Positions 31,419-38,877 of a stretch of DNA of 64,000 bases are shown piece after piece. How positions within the stretch are numbered: the first letter of the stretch is position 1; each line of letters opens with the position of its first letter. The DNA is from UBA6168 sp041752395. Lineage in GTDB: Bacteria > Bacteroidota > Bacteroidia > Chitinophagales > Saprospiraceae. Below the pieces are notes generated by a model, which was not told the origin of the DNA, made no database searches, and saw nothing but the letters and a program-made list of their open reading frames with translations. Location of the stretch: assembly GCA_041752395.1 (NCBI GenBank), contig JBGSWN010000232.1:59119-123118 (forward strand), written 5' to 3'. The translations under genes and the position numbers were made by a program.

Positions 31419-31480
31419 ATTGAGATATTGAGTTATTGGGATATTTTCGGTTTTGCCATACAATCACCCAATATCTCAAT
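31419..31480. repeat. Inverted word repeat between feoA and feoB
   Basis: ATTGAGATATT (31419-31429) is complementary to AATATCTCAAT (31470-31480). The whole tract consists of TTATTGAG/ATATTGAG/TTATTGGG words at 8-base spacing. It lies within an apparent two-gene operon, so here it may attenuate feoB rather than end a transcript. Confidence 0.65.
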
Positions 31481-31490
31481 CACCCAATCC

Positions 31491-31724
31491 TCATTCAGTG
31501 TCCAATGTCGTCATGATGTTGCTGGCCTCGTCGTTGCGCAGCACAATGGTCATGCCGTCCACCTTGAGGTAGTATCCGCCATTGAACGGGGCGATGCGCA
31601 CGACCCGCAGCCGACTGCCGGGCAGCACGCCCATCGTCATCAGTTTGCCTGCAATATGGTCATCCGTAAAACGGGTGATGCGCCCTCCACTTCCTACTTT
31701 TAGTTGTCTGACTGAATTGGCCAT
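31491..31724 (-). CDS. feoA: Ferrous iron transport protein A
   Basis: 77 aa, an SH3-like FeoA domain: GGRITRFTDDHIAGKLMTMGVLPGSRLRVVRIAPFNGGYYLKVDGMTIVLRNDEASNI. LMTMGVLPGS and the C-terminal xxLRxxEAxxI are hallmarks. FeoA is a small cytoplasmic partner that assists FeoB. It is first in the feoAB operon; the MFS gene on the other strand starts 191 bases away. Confidence 0.95.
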   Translation of the reverse strand: MANSVRQLKVGSGGRITRFTDDHIAGKLMTMGVLPGSRLRVVRIAPFNGGYYLKVDGMTIVLRNDEASNIMTTLDTE

Positions 31725-31732
31725 TTTTTCTC

Positions 31733-31803
31733 AAGTTAAGAGTTGTGAGTTGTGAGTTTCGAGTGGTTGACTCGTAGCTCGAAGCTCATTGCTCGCAGCT
31801 TTT
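31733..31803. repeat. Period-7 repeat (AGTTGTG / AGCTCGA words) upstream of feoA
   Basis: The heptad register is visible as AGTTAAG, AGTTGTG, AGTTGTG, AGTTTCG, AGTGGTT, GACTCGT, AGCTCGA, AGCTCAT, TGCTCGC. The left and right halves are roughly inverted copies. The tract sits in the feoA 5' leader. Confidence 0.75.
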
Positions 31804-31898
31804 GACGCTATTTAGATTTATTTTAGACAAGCAAATGTAGGGCAGTCATTTAAGAACGGAGGTGACTTTTGTCAAAATGGCGAAAAATTGGTGCGGTG

Positions 31899-31916
31899 CT
31901 ACCTAATGTTAGGTAG
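31899..31916. promoter_or_regulatory. Perfect palindrome CTACCTAA-TG-TTAGGTAG at the MFS gene start
   Basis: 8-bp arms with a 2-base centre, ending on the first base of the proposed GTG start codon. The position suits a repressor or metal-regulator site for the MFS gene and, by divergence, possibly feoA. The half-site TTAGG also occurs in DtxR-type boxes, but there the order of half-sites is reversed. Confidence 0.5.
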
Positions 31917-33163
31917 TGGCTGTTAAGATTGTTGCTGTTGTTTCCAAAATATCGTCAACTTCACCACAAAAAAAACTGCCCATACCTCGACATATCCTTC
32001 CCGTCATCGTCTTTGCGCAGTTTGCGGGCACTTCGCTTTGGTTCGCCGGGAACGCCATCGCCGGCGACCTGCAACGAACATTCGGGCTGGCGGAAGGCGG
32101 AACCGGCAGCCTCACCTCTGCCGTCCAACTCGGTTTCATCGGGGGTACGCTGGTGTTTGCCGTCCTTTCCATCGCCGACCGTTTTTCGCCTTCACGGGTC
32201 TTTTTTGCATGCGCAATGGCGGGGGCATTTTTCAATTTTTGCATCAACTGGCTGGCAACTGGGCTACCGTCGTTGTTGGCTTTTCGCTTCCTGACGGGTT
32301 TTTTCCTTGCTGGCATCTACCCCGTCGGCATGAAGATTTCAGCGGATTGGTTCGCCAAAGACCTCGGCAAGGCGCTCGGCTGGCTGGTCGGAGCGCTGGT
32401 GCTCGGCACGGCATTTCCGCACTTGCTCAAGGCATTCGGCACTTCTTTTTCTTGGAAAATGGTGGTGGCAGCTACTTCTGGTTTGGCGGTGCTGGGTGGT
32501 GCGCTGCTGTTCTTCACCGTCGGTGATGGGCCGAGCCGCAACCTTGCCCGGAAGTTTGAATGGGACGCCATTCCCCATATTTTCCGCTCAGGCGATTTCC
32601 GGGCGGCGGCCTTCGGCTACTTTGGGCACATGTGGGAACTGTATGCCATGTGGGCCTTCATGCCCCTGTTGCTGGCGACCTACAACGAAGCGCACGGAAC
32701 GGCCCTGCCGGTGGCATTATGGTCGTTCGTTATCATTGCCGCAGGCAGCTTGGGATGCGTGGTTGGTGGGTATTTTTCGCTGAAAAAAGGCAGCCCGAAA
32801 GTAGCTTTCGCCATGCTCCTCACCTCTGGCATTTGTTGCCTGTTGTCTCCGCTGAGCTTCTTTTTCCCTTCGGAAATCTTCCTCGCTTTCCTCGTGGTTT
32901 GGGGCTTTAGCGTTGTAGGTGACAGCCCCCAGTTCTCGTCGCTCGTAGCTAAAACTGCCCCCAAAGCATACGTAGGAACAGCGCTGACCATTGTGAACTG
33001 CTTTGGCTTTGCACTGACCATCGTGAGCATCCAGCTTTTGTCCAACCTGCAACCTCGTTTAACAGTGAACTGGTGGTTTCTGCTCCTAGCTCCCGGCGCT
33101 GTTTTTGGATTGGTAAGCATTGCACGGCTCCTGAAAAGTAGTTTGCATTTTGAAAGACAATGA
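31916..33163 (+). CDS. MFS transporter
   Basis: 415 aa with a GTG start at 31916; no ATG occurs before the first membrane helix, so the start remains uncertain. There are twelve membrane helices in two bundles. Helix 1 is HILPVIVFAQFAGTSLWFAGNAI; the loop after helix 2 reads IADRFSPSRVFFACAM. RFLTGFFLAGIYPVGMKISADWF is the usual MFS helix 4-5 signature. The central loop contains DGPSRNLARKFEWDAI. The substrate is unknown; the arrangement resembles CynX/NarK-like exporters. It is divergent from feoAB, and a palindrome overlaps its start, so metal-dependent control is possible but unproven. Confidence 0.82.
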   Translation: MAVKIVAVVSKISSTSPQKKLPIPRHILPVIVFAQFAGTSLWFAGNAIAGDLQRTFGLAEGGTGSLTSAVQLGFIGGTLVFAVLSIADRFSPSRVFFACAMAGAFFNFCINWLATGLPSLLAFRFLTGFFLAGIYPVGMKISADWFAKDLGKALGWLVGALVLGTAFPHLLKAFGTSFSWKMVVAATSGLAVLGGALLFFTVGDGPSRNLARKFEWDAIPHIFRSGDFRAAAFGYFGHMWELYAMWAFMPLLLATYNEAHGTALPVALWSFVIIAAGSLGCVVGGYFSLKKGSPKVAFAMLLTSGICCLLSPLSFFFPSEIFLAFLVVWGFSVVGDSPQFSSLVAKTAPKAYVGTALTIVNCFGFALTIVSIQLLSNLQPRLTVNWWFLLLAPGAVFGLVSIARLLKSSLHFERQ

Positions 33164-33200
33164 GAATTGCAGTGCCAGCTACCCACAACGCATTTCTGTT

Positions 33201-33208
33201 TATCTTTG
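33201..33208 (+). promoter_or_regulatory. Candidate -7 box for the M1 peptidase gene
   Basis: TATCTTTG, an exact TAnnTTTG match, 66 bases before the ATG at 33275. No good -33 TTTG was found at the expected distance. Confidence 0.4.
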
Positions 33209-33220
33209 CCTGCCTTTAAA

Positions 33221-33235
33221 AGCCGCCTGGCGGCT
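33221..33235. repeat. Palindrome AGCCGCC-T-GGCGGCT in the M1 peptidase leader
   Basis: A perfect 7-bp inverted repeat with a 1-base centre. It would form a GC-rich hairpin in the 5' leader, 39 bases before the start codon. It could be a REP-like element. Confidence 0.55.
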
Positions 33236-33274
33236 CCTACGGCGATGTTTTCAATCCTCACAGAAATATTTTCA

Positions 33275-35917
33275 ATGAAAAAATCCTTGTTCTTGTTCTT
33301 CGCCGTCTCCCTGCTGTGGAGCTGTGCGCCCAAGCAATATTCGGCCATCATGCTGCCGGAGACTGACTATGTTGACCTTGATACCCTCACCGTCACTGCA
33401 CCCTCCGAGTATGATGGCGACCCCGCCACAATTGGCGAAACAGACTCCTCGGCAGACTTCGTACTTTCAGATTACCGAGCCAGTGCCAAGCGGGAAAACG
33501 ACCTGCTTCACACCAAGCTCGACCTCCATTTCGACTGGGCAAAAGAACGGGTGATGGGCAAGGCCACGCTCACCTTGAAGCCTTATTTTTACCCAACCGA
33601 TCAAGTCGTGCTCGATGCAAAGGGTTTCCAATTCAATAAAATCAACTTTGAGGGCAGCAACGAGCAGCTCAAATACGACTACGACAGTAGCAAGGTGACT
33701 ATCCACCTTGGTAAAATTTACAACCGCAACCAAGAATATAAGCTTTTTATTGACTACACGGCCACCCCAGCAGCCTCCGGCGGTAGTGCCGCCATCACTT
33801 CCGACAAGGGGCTTTTCTTCATAAACCCTCGGGGTGAGGACGGCGACAAACCGCAGCAAATCTGGACACAGGGCGAGACGGAAAACAACTCCCGCTGGTT
33901 TCCGACCATTGACAAACCTAACGAAAGGGCCACGAGCGAAGTCACGCTCACGGTCGAGGACAAGTTCAAGACCCTCTCGAACGGCCTCCTCGTTTCTTCG
34001 AAAAAAAATACGGACGGAACTCGCACCGACCATTGGGTGATGGACTTGCCACACGCTCCTTACCTGATAATGATTGCTGTAGGCGACTACGCCGTGGTGA
34101 AAGACAAGTGGAACGGCAAGGAGGTGAACTATTACGTGGAACCGAAATTTGAAAAATATGCCCGCAATATTTTCCCCAATACGCCCGAGTTGCTCCAGTT
34201 TTTTTCGGATAAATTAGGCTTGTCATATCCTTGGCAGAAGTTCTCGCAAATTATCGTTCGTGACTACGTGAGCGGTGCAATGGAGAACACCACAGCGGTC
34301 GTTTTTGGCGAGTTCATGCAAGGCACCGACCGGGAGCTGGTGGACAACCGCCAGAATGAGACCATCGTGGCGCACGAAATGTTCCACCACTGGTTCGGGG
34401 ACTACGTGACCTGCGAATCTTGGTCGAACCTGACGCTGAACGAGGGCTTCGCCAACTACTCGGAATACCTCTGGCTGGAGCACAAGCACGGAAAGGACGA
34501 AGCTGATTTCCTTCGCCTGCAAGAAATGAACGGCTACATGCAATCGGCGGCGCAGGGCATCCACCCGCTCATTGATTTCAACTACAAGGACAAGGAGGAC
34601 ATGTTCGATGCGCACAGCTACAACAAGGGCGGCCTCATCCTTCACATGCTCCGCAATTACGTGGGCGATGAAGCATTTTTCACAGCGTTGCATGATTATT
34701 TGACCAAAAATGCCTTCACTGCCGTGGAAGCCGATGAGCTGCGAATGGCCTTTGAAGACGTGACAGGAGAGGACCTGAACTGGTTCTTCAATCAGTGGTT
34801 TTTCAACAAAGGCCAGCCAGCGCTGAATGTGGAATACGATTATGATGAGGATGCCAAAGAAGCCATTGTGACTGTGGAGCAGACGCAGGATGTCAAGCAG
34901 ATGCCCGGCGTTTTCATTTTGCCGGTGGCCATTGATTTTTATGTCAATGGAAAAATGACCCGCCAAAACGTGCGTATTGATCAGCGCAGCCAGACTTTCC
35001 GTTTCCCCGCTGCCAAAGACCCAGACCTCATTGTTTTCGATGGCGACGGTGTTTTGTTGGCGGATGTCAATGACGAGAAAAGCTTAGACGAGTACATTTA
35101 TCAGTTTAAACATGCGGCCAATTTTGAACACCGGATTAAGGCACTTGGGCAAATCGTGGAGAGTGATTCGCCGGAGGCGCAGGCTACTGTGAAGGAGGCG
35201 CTGGACGACAAATTCTGGCTGTTCCGCCTCTTTGCCATCGAAAATGAAAAACTGGACGACAAGGCCGCCGAGCGCATTGCCATCATGGCAGAGAAAGACC
35301 CGAACTCCGATGTACGGGAGTCGGCCATCCGCAAATTGGCCGGTACGGAGGATAAAAAATGGGCCCCACTGGCTGCCCGTGCCGTAGAGCAAGACCCGGC
35401 CATCAAAGTGGTTTCCGCAGCGCTCGAAACCCTGCTCGCACTGGACAAGGATGCTGCTTTGGCGACTGCCAAAAAGCTCGAAAAGGAAAACGACGAAGGT
35501 ATTATTCTCGCCTTGGCGGGTATGTACTCTGAGGCTGGCGACCCACAGCGGCTCAATTTTTTTGAAGAAAAATTCAATAAAGTGACGGGCTTCAACCAGG
35601 TCGGCTTTGTTCAAAACTACGTGAAGCTGGCGCAAAAAGGCGATGCCGCAGCCATGCTCCGCACTGCCAATACCATCAAGGTCTTTGCCACCAACGAATC
35701 GAAAATGTTCTGGATGCGCTTCATGGTTACGAAGAGCATCAACGAACTGCACGCTACTTTGTCGGGGCAAATGGACACGGAAAGCGACGCCGCCAAGCTG
35801 GCCGACATGAAGGCCAAGGACGCCGAACTCGTGAAAATCATTAATGGCATCAAAGCCTGGGAAAAGGACGATAGGGTAATGAATATGTACGAGGCGTTTC
35901 CTGAGCCGAAGCCGTAA
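33275..35917 (+). CDS. M1-family zinc aminopeptidase, lipoprotein, with C-terminal HEAT-like repeats
   Basis: 880 aa from the ATG at 33275; MKKSLFLFFAVSLLWSCAPK has a lipobox with Cys17. An earlier in-frame start at 33167 only adds leader-derived codons. The order is an N-terminal beta domain and then the catalytic domain, with the exopeptidase motif GAMEN and the zinc motif HEMFHHWFGDYV (His367, Glu368, His371) followed by NEGFANYSEY (third ligand near Glu390). A C-terminal alpha-solenoid has HEAT-like units (EHRIKALGQIVESDSPEAQ, DVRESAIRKLAGTEDKKWAPLA). The enzyme trims N-terminal residues from peptides, on the outer or periplasmic membrane face. It is convergent with rodA, with the four-helix-bundle gene between them. 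Confidence 0.95.
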   Translation: MKKSLFLFFAVSLLWSCAPKQYSAIMLPETDYVDLDTLTVTAPSEYDGDPATIGETDSSADFVLSDYRASAKRENDLLHTKLDLHFDWAKERVMGKATLTLKPYFYPTDQVVLDAKGFQFNKINFEGSNEQLKYDYDSSKVTIHLGKIYNRNQEYKLFIDYTATPAASGGSAAITSDKGLFFINPRGEDGDKPQQIWTQGETENNSRWFPTIDKPNERATSEVTLTVEDKFKTLSNGLLVSSKKNTDGTRTDHWVMDLPHAPYLIMIAVGDYAVVKDKWNGKEVNYYVEPKFEKYARNIFPNTPELLQFFSDKLGLSYPWQKFSQIIVRDYVSGAMENTTAVVFGEFMQGTDRELVDNRQNETIVAHEMFHHWFGDYVTCESWSNLTLNEGFANYSEYLWLEHKHGKDEADFLRLQEMNGYMQSAAQGIHPLIDFNYKDKEDMFDAHSYNKGGLILHMLRNYVGDEAFFTALHDYLTKNAFTAVEADELRMAFEDVTGEDLNWFFNQWFFNKGQPALNVEYDYDEDAKEAIVTVEQTQDVKQMPGVFILPVAIDFYVNGKMTRQNVRIDQRSQTFRFPAAKDPDLIVFDGDGVLLADVNDEKSLDEYIYQFKHAANFEHRIKALGQIVESDSPEAQATVKEALDDKFWLFRLFAIENEKLDDKAAERIAIMAEKDPNSDVRESAIRKLAGTEDKKWAPLAARAVEQDPAIKVVSAALETLLALDKDAALATAKKLEKENDEGIILALAGMYSEAGDPQRLNFFEEKFNKVTGFNQVGFVQNYVKLAQKGDAAAMLRTANTIKVFATNESKMFWMRFMVTKSINELHATLSGQMDTESDAAKLADMKAKDAELVKIINGIKAWEKDDRVMNMYEAFPEPKP

Positions 35918-35918
35918 A

Positions 35919-35961
35919 CGGTTTCAGGTTTCGTAGGGGTTTCAGGTTTCAGGTTTCAGGG
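35919..35961. repeat. GGTTTCA heptad array, left arm flanking the four-helix-bundle gene
   Basis: CGGTTTCAGGTTTC, then GGTTTCAGGTTTCAGG..., beginning 2 bases after the M1 peptidase stop. It is an inverted match to the array at 36442-36477; CGGTTTCAGGTTTC against GAAACCTGAAACCG is a perfect 14-bp pair. Confidence 0.85.
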
Positions 35962-36005
35962 AGGCCAATTGAGAAGTTTATTAGTTAATCAAACATACTT
36001 GAGAA

Positions 36006-36404
36006 ATGGCTACATTTAAACGGTTTGAAGACATTGAAGCATGGCAACTGGCTCGTGAACTTTGTAAACTCGTGTACAAGCTTACTGGCAAAGGCGAGTT
36101 TGCGAAAGATTTTGGGTTTAGAAACCAAATTCGGGATGCAGCCGGTTTTTCGATGGACAATATCGCTGAAGGTTACGAACGAGATGGCACAAAAGAGTTT
36201 ATCAATTTTGTGAGTATTTCCAAAGGTTCAGCAGGTGAGGTCCGCTCCCAAGCGTATCGGGCATTGGATGTTGGGCACATAACCAAGGAAGAATTTCAGG
36301 AACTTTTCAACCTTGCCGAGCGGGTTAGCAAGGCAGAATTTTGGCCTAATGAAATACCTCAAAGAGTGAGAGTTAAAAGGCATAAAATACAAATAACCCA
36401 ATAG
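36006..36404 (+). CDS. Four-helix-bundle protein (S23 / 23S rRNA intervening-sequence family)
   Basis: 132 aa. The family pattern is complete: FEDIEAWQLARELCKLVYKLT, KDFGFRNQIRDAAGFSMDNIAEGYER, KEFINFVSISKGSAGEVRSQAYRALDVGHI, FQELFNLAERVSK. Members form pentameric four-helix bundles; some are encoded inside 23S rRNA genes and a relative (Avd) helps diversity-generating retroelements. No rRNA or reverse transcriptase is present here. The gene is bracketed by inverted GGTTTCA arrays that abut the stop codons of the two convergent neighbours. It therefore looks as if it was inserted into a pre-existing terminator. Confidence 0.9.
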   Translation: MATFKRFEDIEAWQLARELCKLVYKLTGKGEFAKDFGFRNQIRDAAGFSMDNIAEGYERDGTKEFINFVSISKGSAGEVRSQAYRALDVGHITKEEFQELFNLAERVSKAEFWPNEIPQRVRVKRHKIQITQ

Positions 36405-36441
36405 CTTTCCTGAAAGCTGCCCTCTGCTTCCCAACTAGCAC

Positions 36442-36477
36442 CCCTGAAACCTGAAACCTCTTTGAAACCTGAAACCG
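36442..36477. repeat. TGAAACC heptad array, right arm flanking the four-helix-bundle gene
   Basis: CCCTGAAACCTGAAACC and GAAACCTGAAACCG, ending directly at the rodA stop codon. It is the reverse complement of the array at 35919-35961. Confidence 0.85.
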
Positions 36478-37869
36478 TCACTTCTCTGCGTCCAATTTCA
36501 GCAGCACACCAATCATGATGGAAAAGGCAAGGAGGCTGGAGCCGCCCTTGCTGAGGAAAGGGAGCGGGATGCCGATGATGGGCATCAGCCCCATCGTCAT
36601 GCCGATATTGATGAAAAAGTGAACGAACAGCACGCTGGCCACGCCGTAGGCATAAAGGCGATTGAAGTCGGAGCGCTGCCGCTCGGCGAGGAAAATAATG
36701 CGCATCATCAGGCCGATGTAAAGCGAGATGATGAAAATGACGCCGATGAAGCCCTGCTCTTCGCCGACGGCGCAAAAAATAAAGTCAGTGGTTTGTTCTG
36801 GTACGAAGTTGCCCTGGGTAAAGCTTCCTTCCAAAAAACCCTTGCCAGTCAAGCCGCCGGAGGCAATGGCCATTTTGGAGTGGTTGAGGTTGTAGGCGGC
36901 GCCTTGGGGGTCCGCCTCTGCGGGCTTGAGCCAGACGAGGATGCGCTCTTGCTGGTGGCGGGGGAGGGCATTGTAGCCGATATTGGCGACGGAGCCGAGG
37001 GCGCTGGCGATGATGAAAACACCTAGTACGAGTGTTGCCAACTGCCGGTTTTTGCGCAGCCACTGATAAATGCCAAGGCCAAAAAGTATGCATAATGCAC
37101 CGGCCAGCACCAGCATGGGCTGGTCGTACTCCACACCAATGACGCCAGCCGTGACCAAAATGATGAAGGCGGCAAGCCAGTAGGGTCGCTTTTCATTGTT
37201 CCAAACCAAGAACAGGACGCCAATTGCTGAAAGCACCAGAATAAGCTCCATGGGCGGTGTCACGAGACCTGCTACCAGCACTGCACCAGCACTAGCTTCT
37301 ACCGCCAAGATGATGCCCGGAAGCCCTTCCCGGAACAGGACCAATTGCAGCGCAAGGAATACCAGCGCCGAACCTGCATCGGGCTGGAGGAGCAGCAAGA
37401 CCATTGGTGCCAAGAAAAAAGCAAATGCGTAAAGTTGTGATTTGAAGGAGCGGAGGTTGTTTGCGTAGGAACCCAAGTAACTGGCCAATGCGATGATGGT
37501 GCCGAACTTCGCAAACTCGGACGGCTGCAATGTGACGCCTCCTCCGAAGTCGAACCAAGCTCTTGCACCATTGATTTCCTTGCCAAAAATCAGTACCAAA
37601 CCCAGCAGCAACATGCAGGCGATGTAGATGATATTGGCAAATGTTCGCCAAAACTTGCCGTCAATCAGGTAGGCCCCTAACATCACCACCAAGGATATCA
37701 GCACCCAGACGAGCTGCTTTCCAACCGGGTTGTTTAGGAACTCAAAAAAATTGCCTTCGTAACCTTTGCCGTAGCCCACCGTGTAGATCATGGCCCAGCC
37801 GACGAACACCAACGCCAAGTAAATGGAGAGGATGATCCAATCGAGTTGTTGTTTGCTTCTTGAAGCCAT
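36478..37869 (-). CDS. rodA: Rod shape-determining protein RodA (SEDS peptidoglycan glycosyltransferase)
   Basis: 463 aa from the ATG at 37867-37869 (MASRSKQQLDWIILSIYLAL). Ten or so membrane helices carry the SEDS hallmarks: a KFWRTFANIIYIACMLLLGLVLIFG segment, GARAWFDFGGGVTLQPSEFAKFG (periplasmic loop) and, near the end, EQTTDFIFCAVGEEQGFIGV and INIGMTMGLMPIIGIPLPFLSKGGSSLLA. RodA polymerises lipid II into glycan during side-wall growth with a class B PBP. The MreBCD and PBP2 genes are not adjacent here. It is convergent with the M1 peptidase gene. Confidence 0.96.
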   Translation of the reverse strand: MASRSKQQLDWIILSIYLALVFVGWAMIYTVGYGKGYEGNFFEFLNNPVGKQLVWVLISLVVMLGAYLIDGKFWRTFANIIYIACMLLLGLVLIFGKEINGARAWFDFGGGVTLQPSEFAKFGTIIALASYLGSYANNLRSFKSQLYAFAFFLAPMVLLLLQPDAGSALVFLALQLVLFREGLPGIILAVEASAGAVLVAGLVTPPMELILVLSAIGVLFLVWNNEKRPYWLAAFIILVTAGVIGVEYDQPMLVLAGALCILFGLGIYQWLRKNRQLATLVLGVFIIASALGSVANIGYNALPRHQQERILVWLKPAEADPQGAAYNLNHSKMAIASGGLTGKGFLEGSFTQGNFVPEQTTDFIFCAVGEEQGFIGVIFIISLYIGLMMRIIFLAERQRSDFNRLYAYGVASVLFVHFFINIGMTMGLMPIIGIPLPFLSKGGSSLLAFSIMIGVLLKLDAEK

Positions 37870-37963
37870 GAGGGTGGGTTTGCGAGGATTTGAGGGTTTG
37901 GTAGGTGAGGGCTTGAGGGGAAGCACATCTCAACCCCTCAAATCCTCAAATTCTCAAACCCTT
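37870..37963. repeat. Inverted word repeat in front of rodA (GGATTTGAGGGTTT words)
   Basis: The left side GAGGATTTGAGGGTTT and the right side AACCCCTCAAATCCTC are inverted, with mismatches, around an A-rich centre. It occupies the whole gap between the outer-membrane gene stop and the rodA start, both on the minus strand. It lies at once in a terminator position for one gene and a leader position for the other. Confidence 0.7.
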
Positions 37964-38692
37964 CTAATCAACGTATTCTACTCTGCGAAGCAGGCGAAAA
38001 CCTGCGCTGATTTCAAAAGTGATGTTGCGGATTTCTCGAGACGGGATAGTCCCGTTTTGTCGGGTGATCGGGTTATAAACGTTTGTGATTGTTTGCTGCC
38101 TGTATTGATAGGAAAAGTCAGGGTTGATGGTGAGTTCAAGCATTGTCCCAACCAACTCTCCAATGCTAAGTTCGATTCCTCCACCTATCGTTACTCCATA
38201 GTTCCATTTCCTTACAGCGCCCCCCACAGGATAATACAAAGTATTTAATTGAGTATTCAATTCTTCGTACTTCTTTAGGTTGGTACTCAGTGTATAATCA
38301 CCCCGCAACCCAAACAAGTAGTAACCTTTCATAGCGTTGCTCAGGTCATATTTGCGCTTGCCACCAAGGATAACTGAGATGTTTTTGAATATAAATTCTT
38401 GGGCATCAGGGCGGAAAAAATTGCCGTTCAAATCGTAGAAGCCTTGGTTGCGGAGGGCGCTACCTTTTAGGTGGTAGCCTGCTTGCGCAAAAATCGAGAA
38501 CAGTGAGGTCTCGTCGAGGCTTTCGGCGGAGATGGCACCGTGGTATTTGAAGAGCGGGTCTTGGTCGAAGCCGTTCCATTTTTGGACGCCCAGCGTGAGG
38601 CCGCCCTTGATGGTGTAGGCCGTGCCTTGGGCGCACAATTGGCTGATTAACAGTGTTAAAAGCACAACTGGCAGCAAGTATTTTACCTTCAT
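37964..38692 (-). CDS. Predicted outer-membrane beta-barrel protein
   Basis: 242 aa from the ATG at 38690-38692 (MKVKYLLPVVLLTLLISQLCAQ, signal peptide). The mature protein begins with the glycine-rich strand YTIKGGLTLGVQKWNGF and has alternating strands (LFSIFAQAGYHLKGSAL, ISVILGGKRKYDL, GYYLFGLRGDYTLST, WNYGVTIGGGIELSIGELVGTMLELTI, NITFEISAGFRLL). These are consistent with an eight-strand barrel of the type common in Bacteroidota. The function is unknown. It is followed on the same strand by rodA. Confidence 0.75.
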   Translation of the reverse strand: MKVKYLLPVVLLTLLISQLCAQGTAYTIKGGLTLGVQKWNGFDQDPLFKYHGAISAESLDETSLFSIFAQAGYHLKGSALRNQGFYDLNGNFFRPDAQEFIFKNISVILGGKRKYDLSNAMKGYYLFGLRGDYTLSTNLKKYEELNTQLNTLYYPVGGAVRKWNYGVTIGGGIELSIGELVGTMLELTINPDFSYQYRQQTITNVYNPITRQNGTIPSREIRNITFEISAGFRLLRRVEYVD

Positions 38693-38730
38693 GATTTTGC
38701 TTTTTTTGAAAAAAGAATGCAACACGTTTT

Positions 38731-38774
38731 AAAAAGCACAGCCAAACCTGACAGTTGGTTTGGCTGTGCTTTTT
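38731..38774. terminator. Strong terminator downstream of the LysM gene
   Basis: AAAAAGCACAGCCAAACC (38731-38748) pairs perfectly with GGTTTGGCTGTGCTTTTT (38757-38774), an 18-bp stem with an 8-base loop. It ends the minus-strand glucosaminidase/LysM gene and precedes the outer-membrane protein gene. Confidence 0.93.
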
Positions 38775-38819
38775 GCGCAGCAAATCTATGAAACAATTTA
38801 CAGCGTCTCCCCAGTTTTT

Positions 38820-38877
38820 CCCGCTAACGCTCTCTCACTCTCTCACTCTCACCCGATAGCTCCTCTCACTTTACTCT
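38820..38877. repeat. CTCTCAC word repeat after the glucosaminidase gene
   Basis: CGCTAACGCTCTCTCACTCT continues as CTCACTCTCACCCGATAGCT and CCTCTCAC, with CTCTCAC words at about 7 bases. It overlaps the stop codon region of the LysM gene on its minus-strand 3' side. Confidence 0.55.

Noticed and set aside
36006..36404. Diversity-generating retroelement accessory (Avd)
   Set aside because: Same fold family, but no reverse transcriptase, template repeat or variable repeat was seen nearby.
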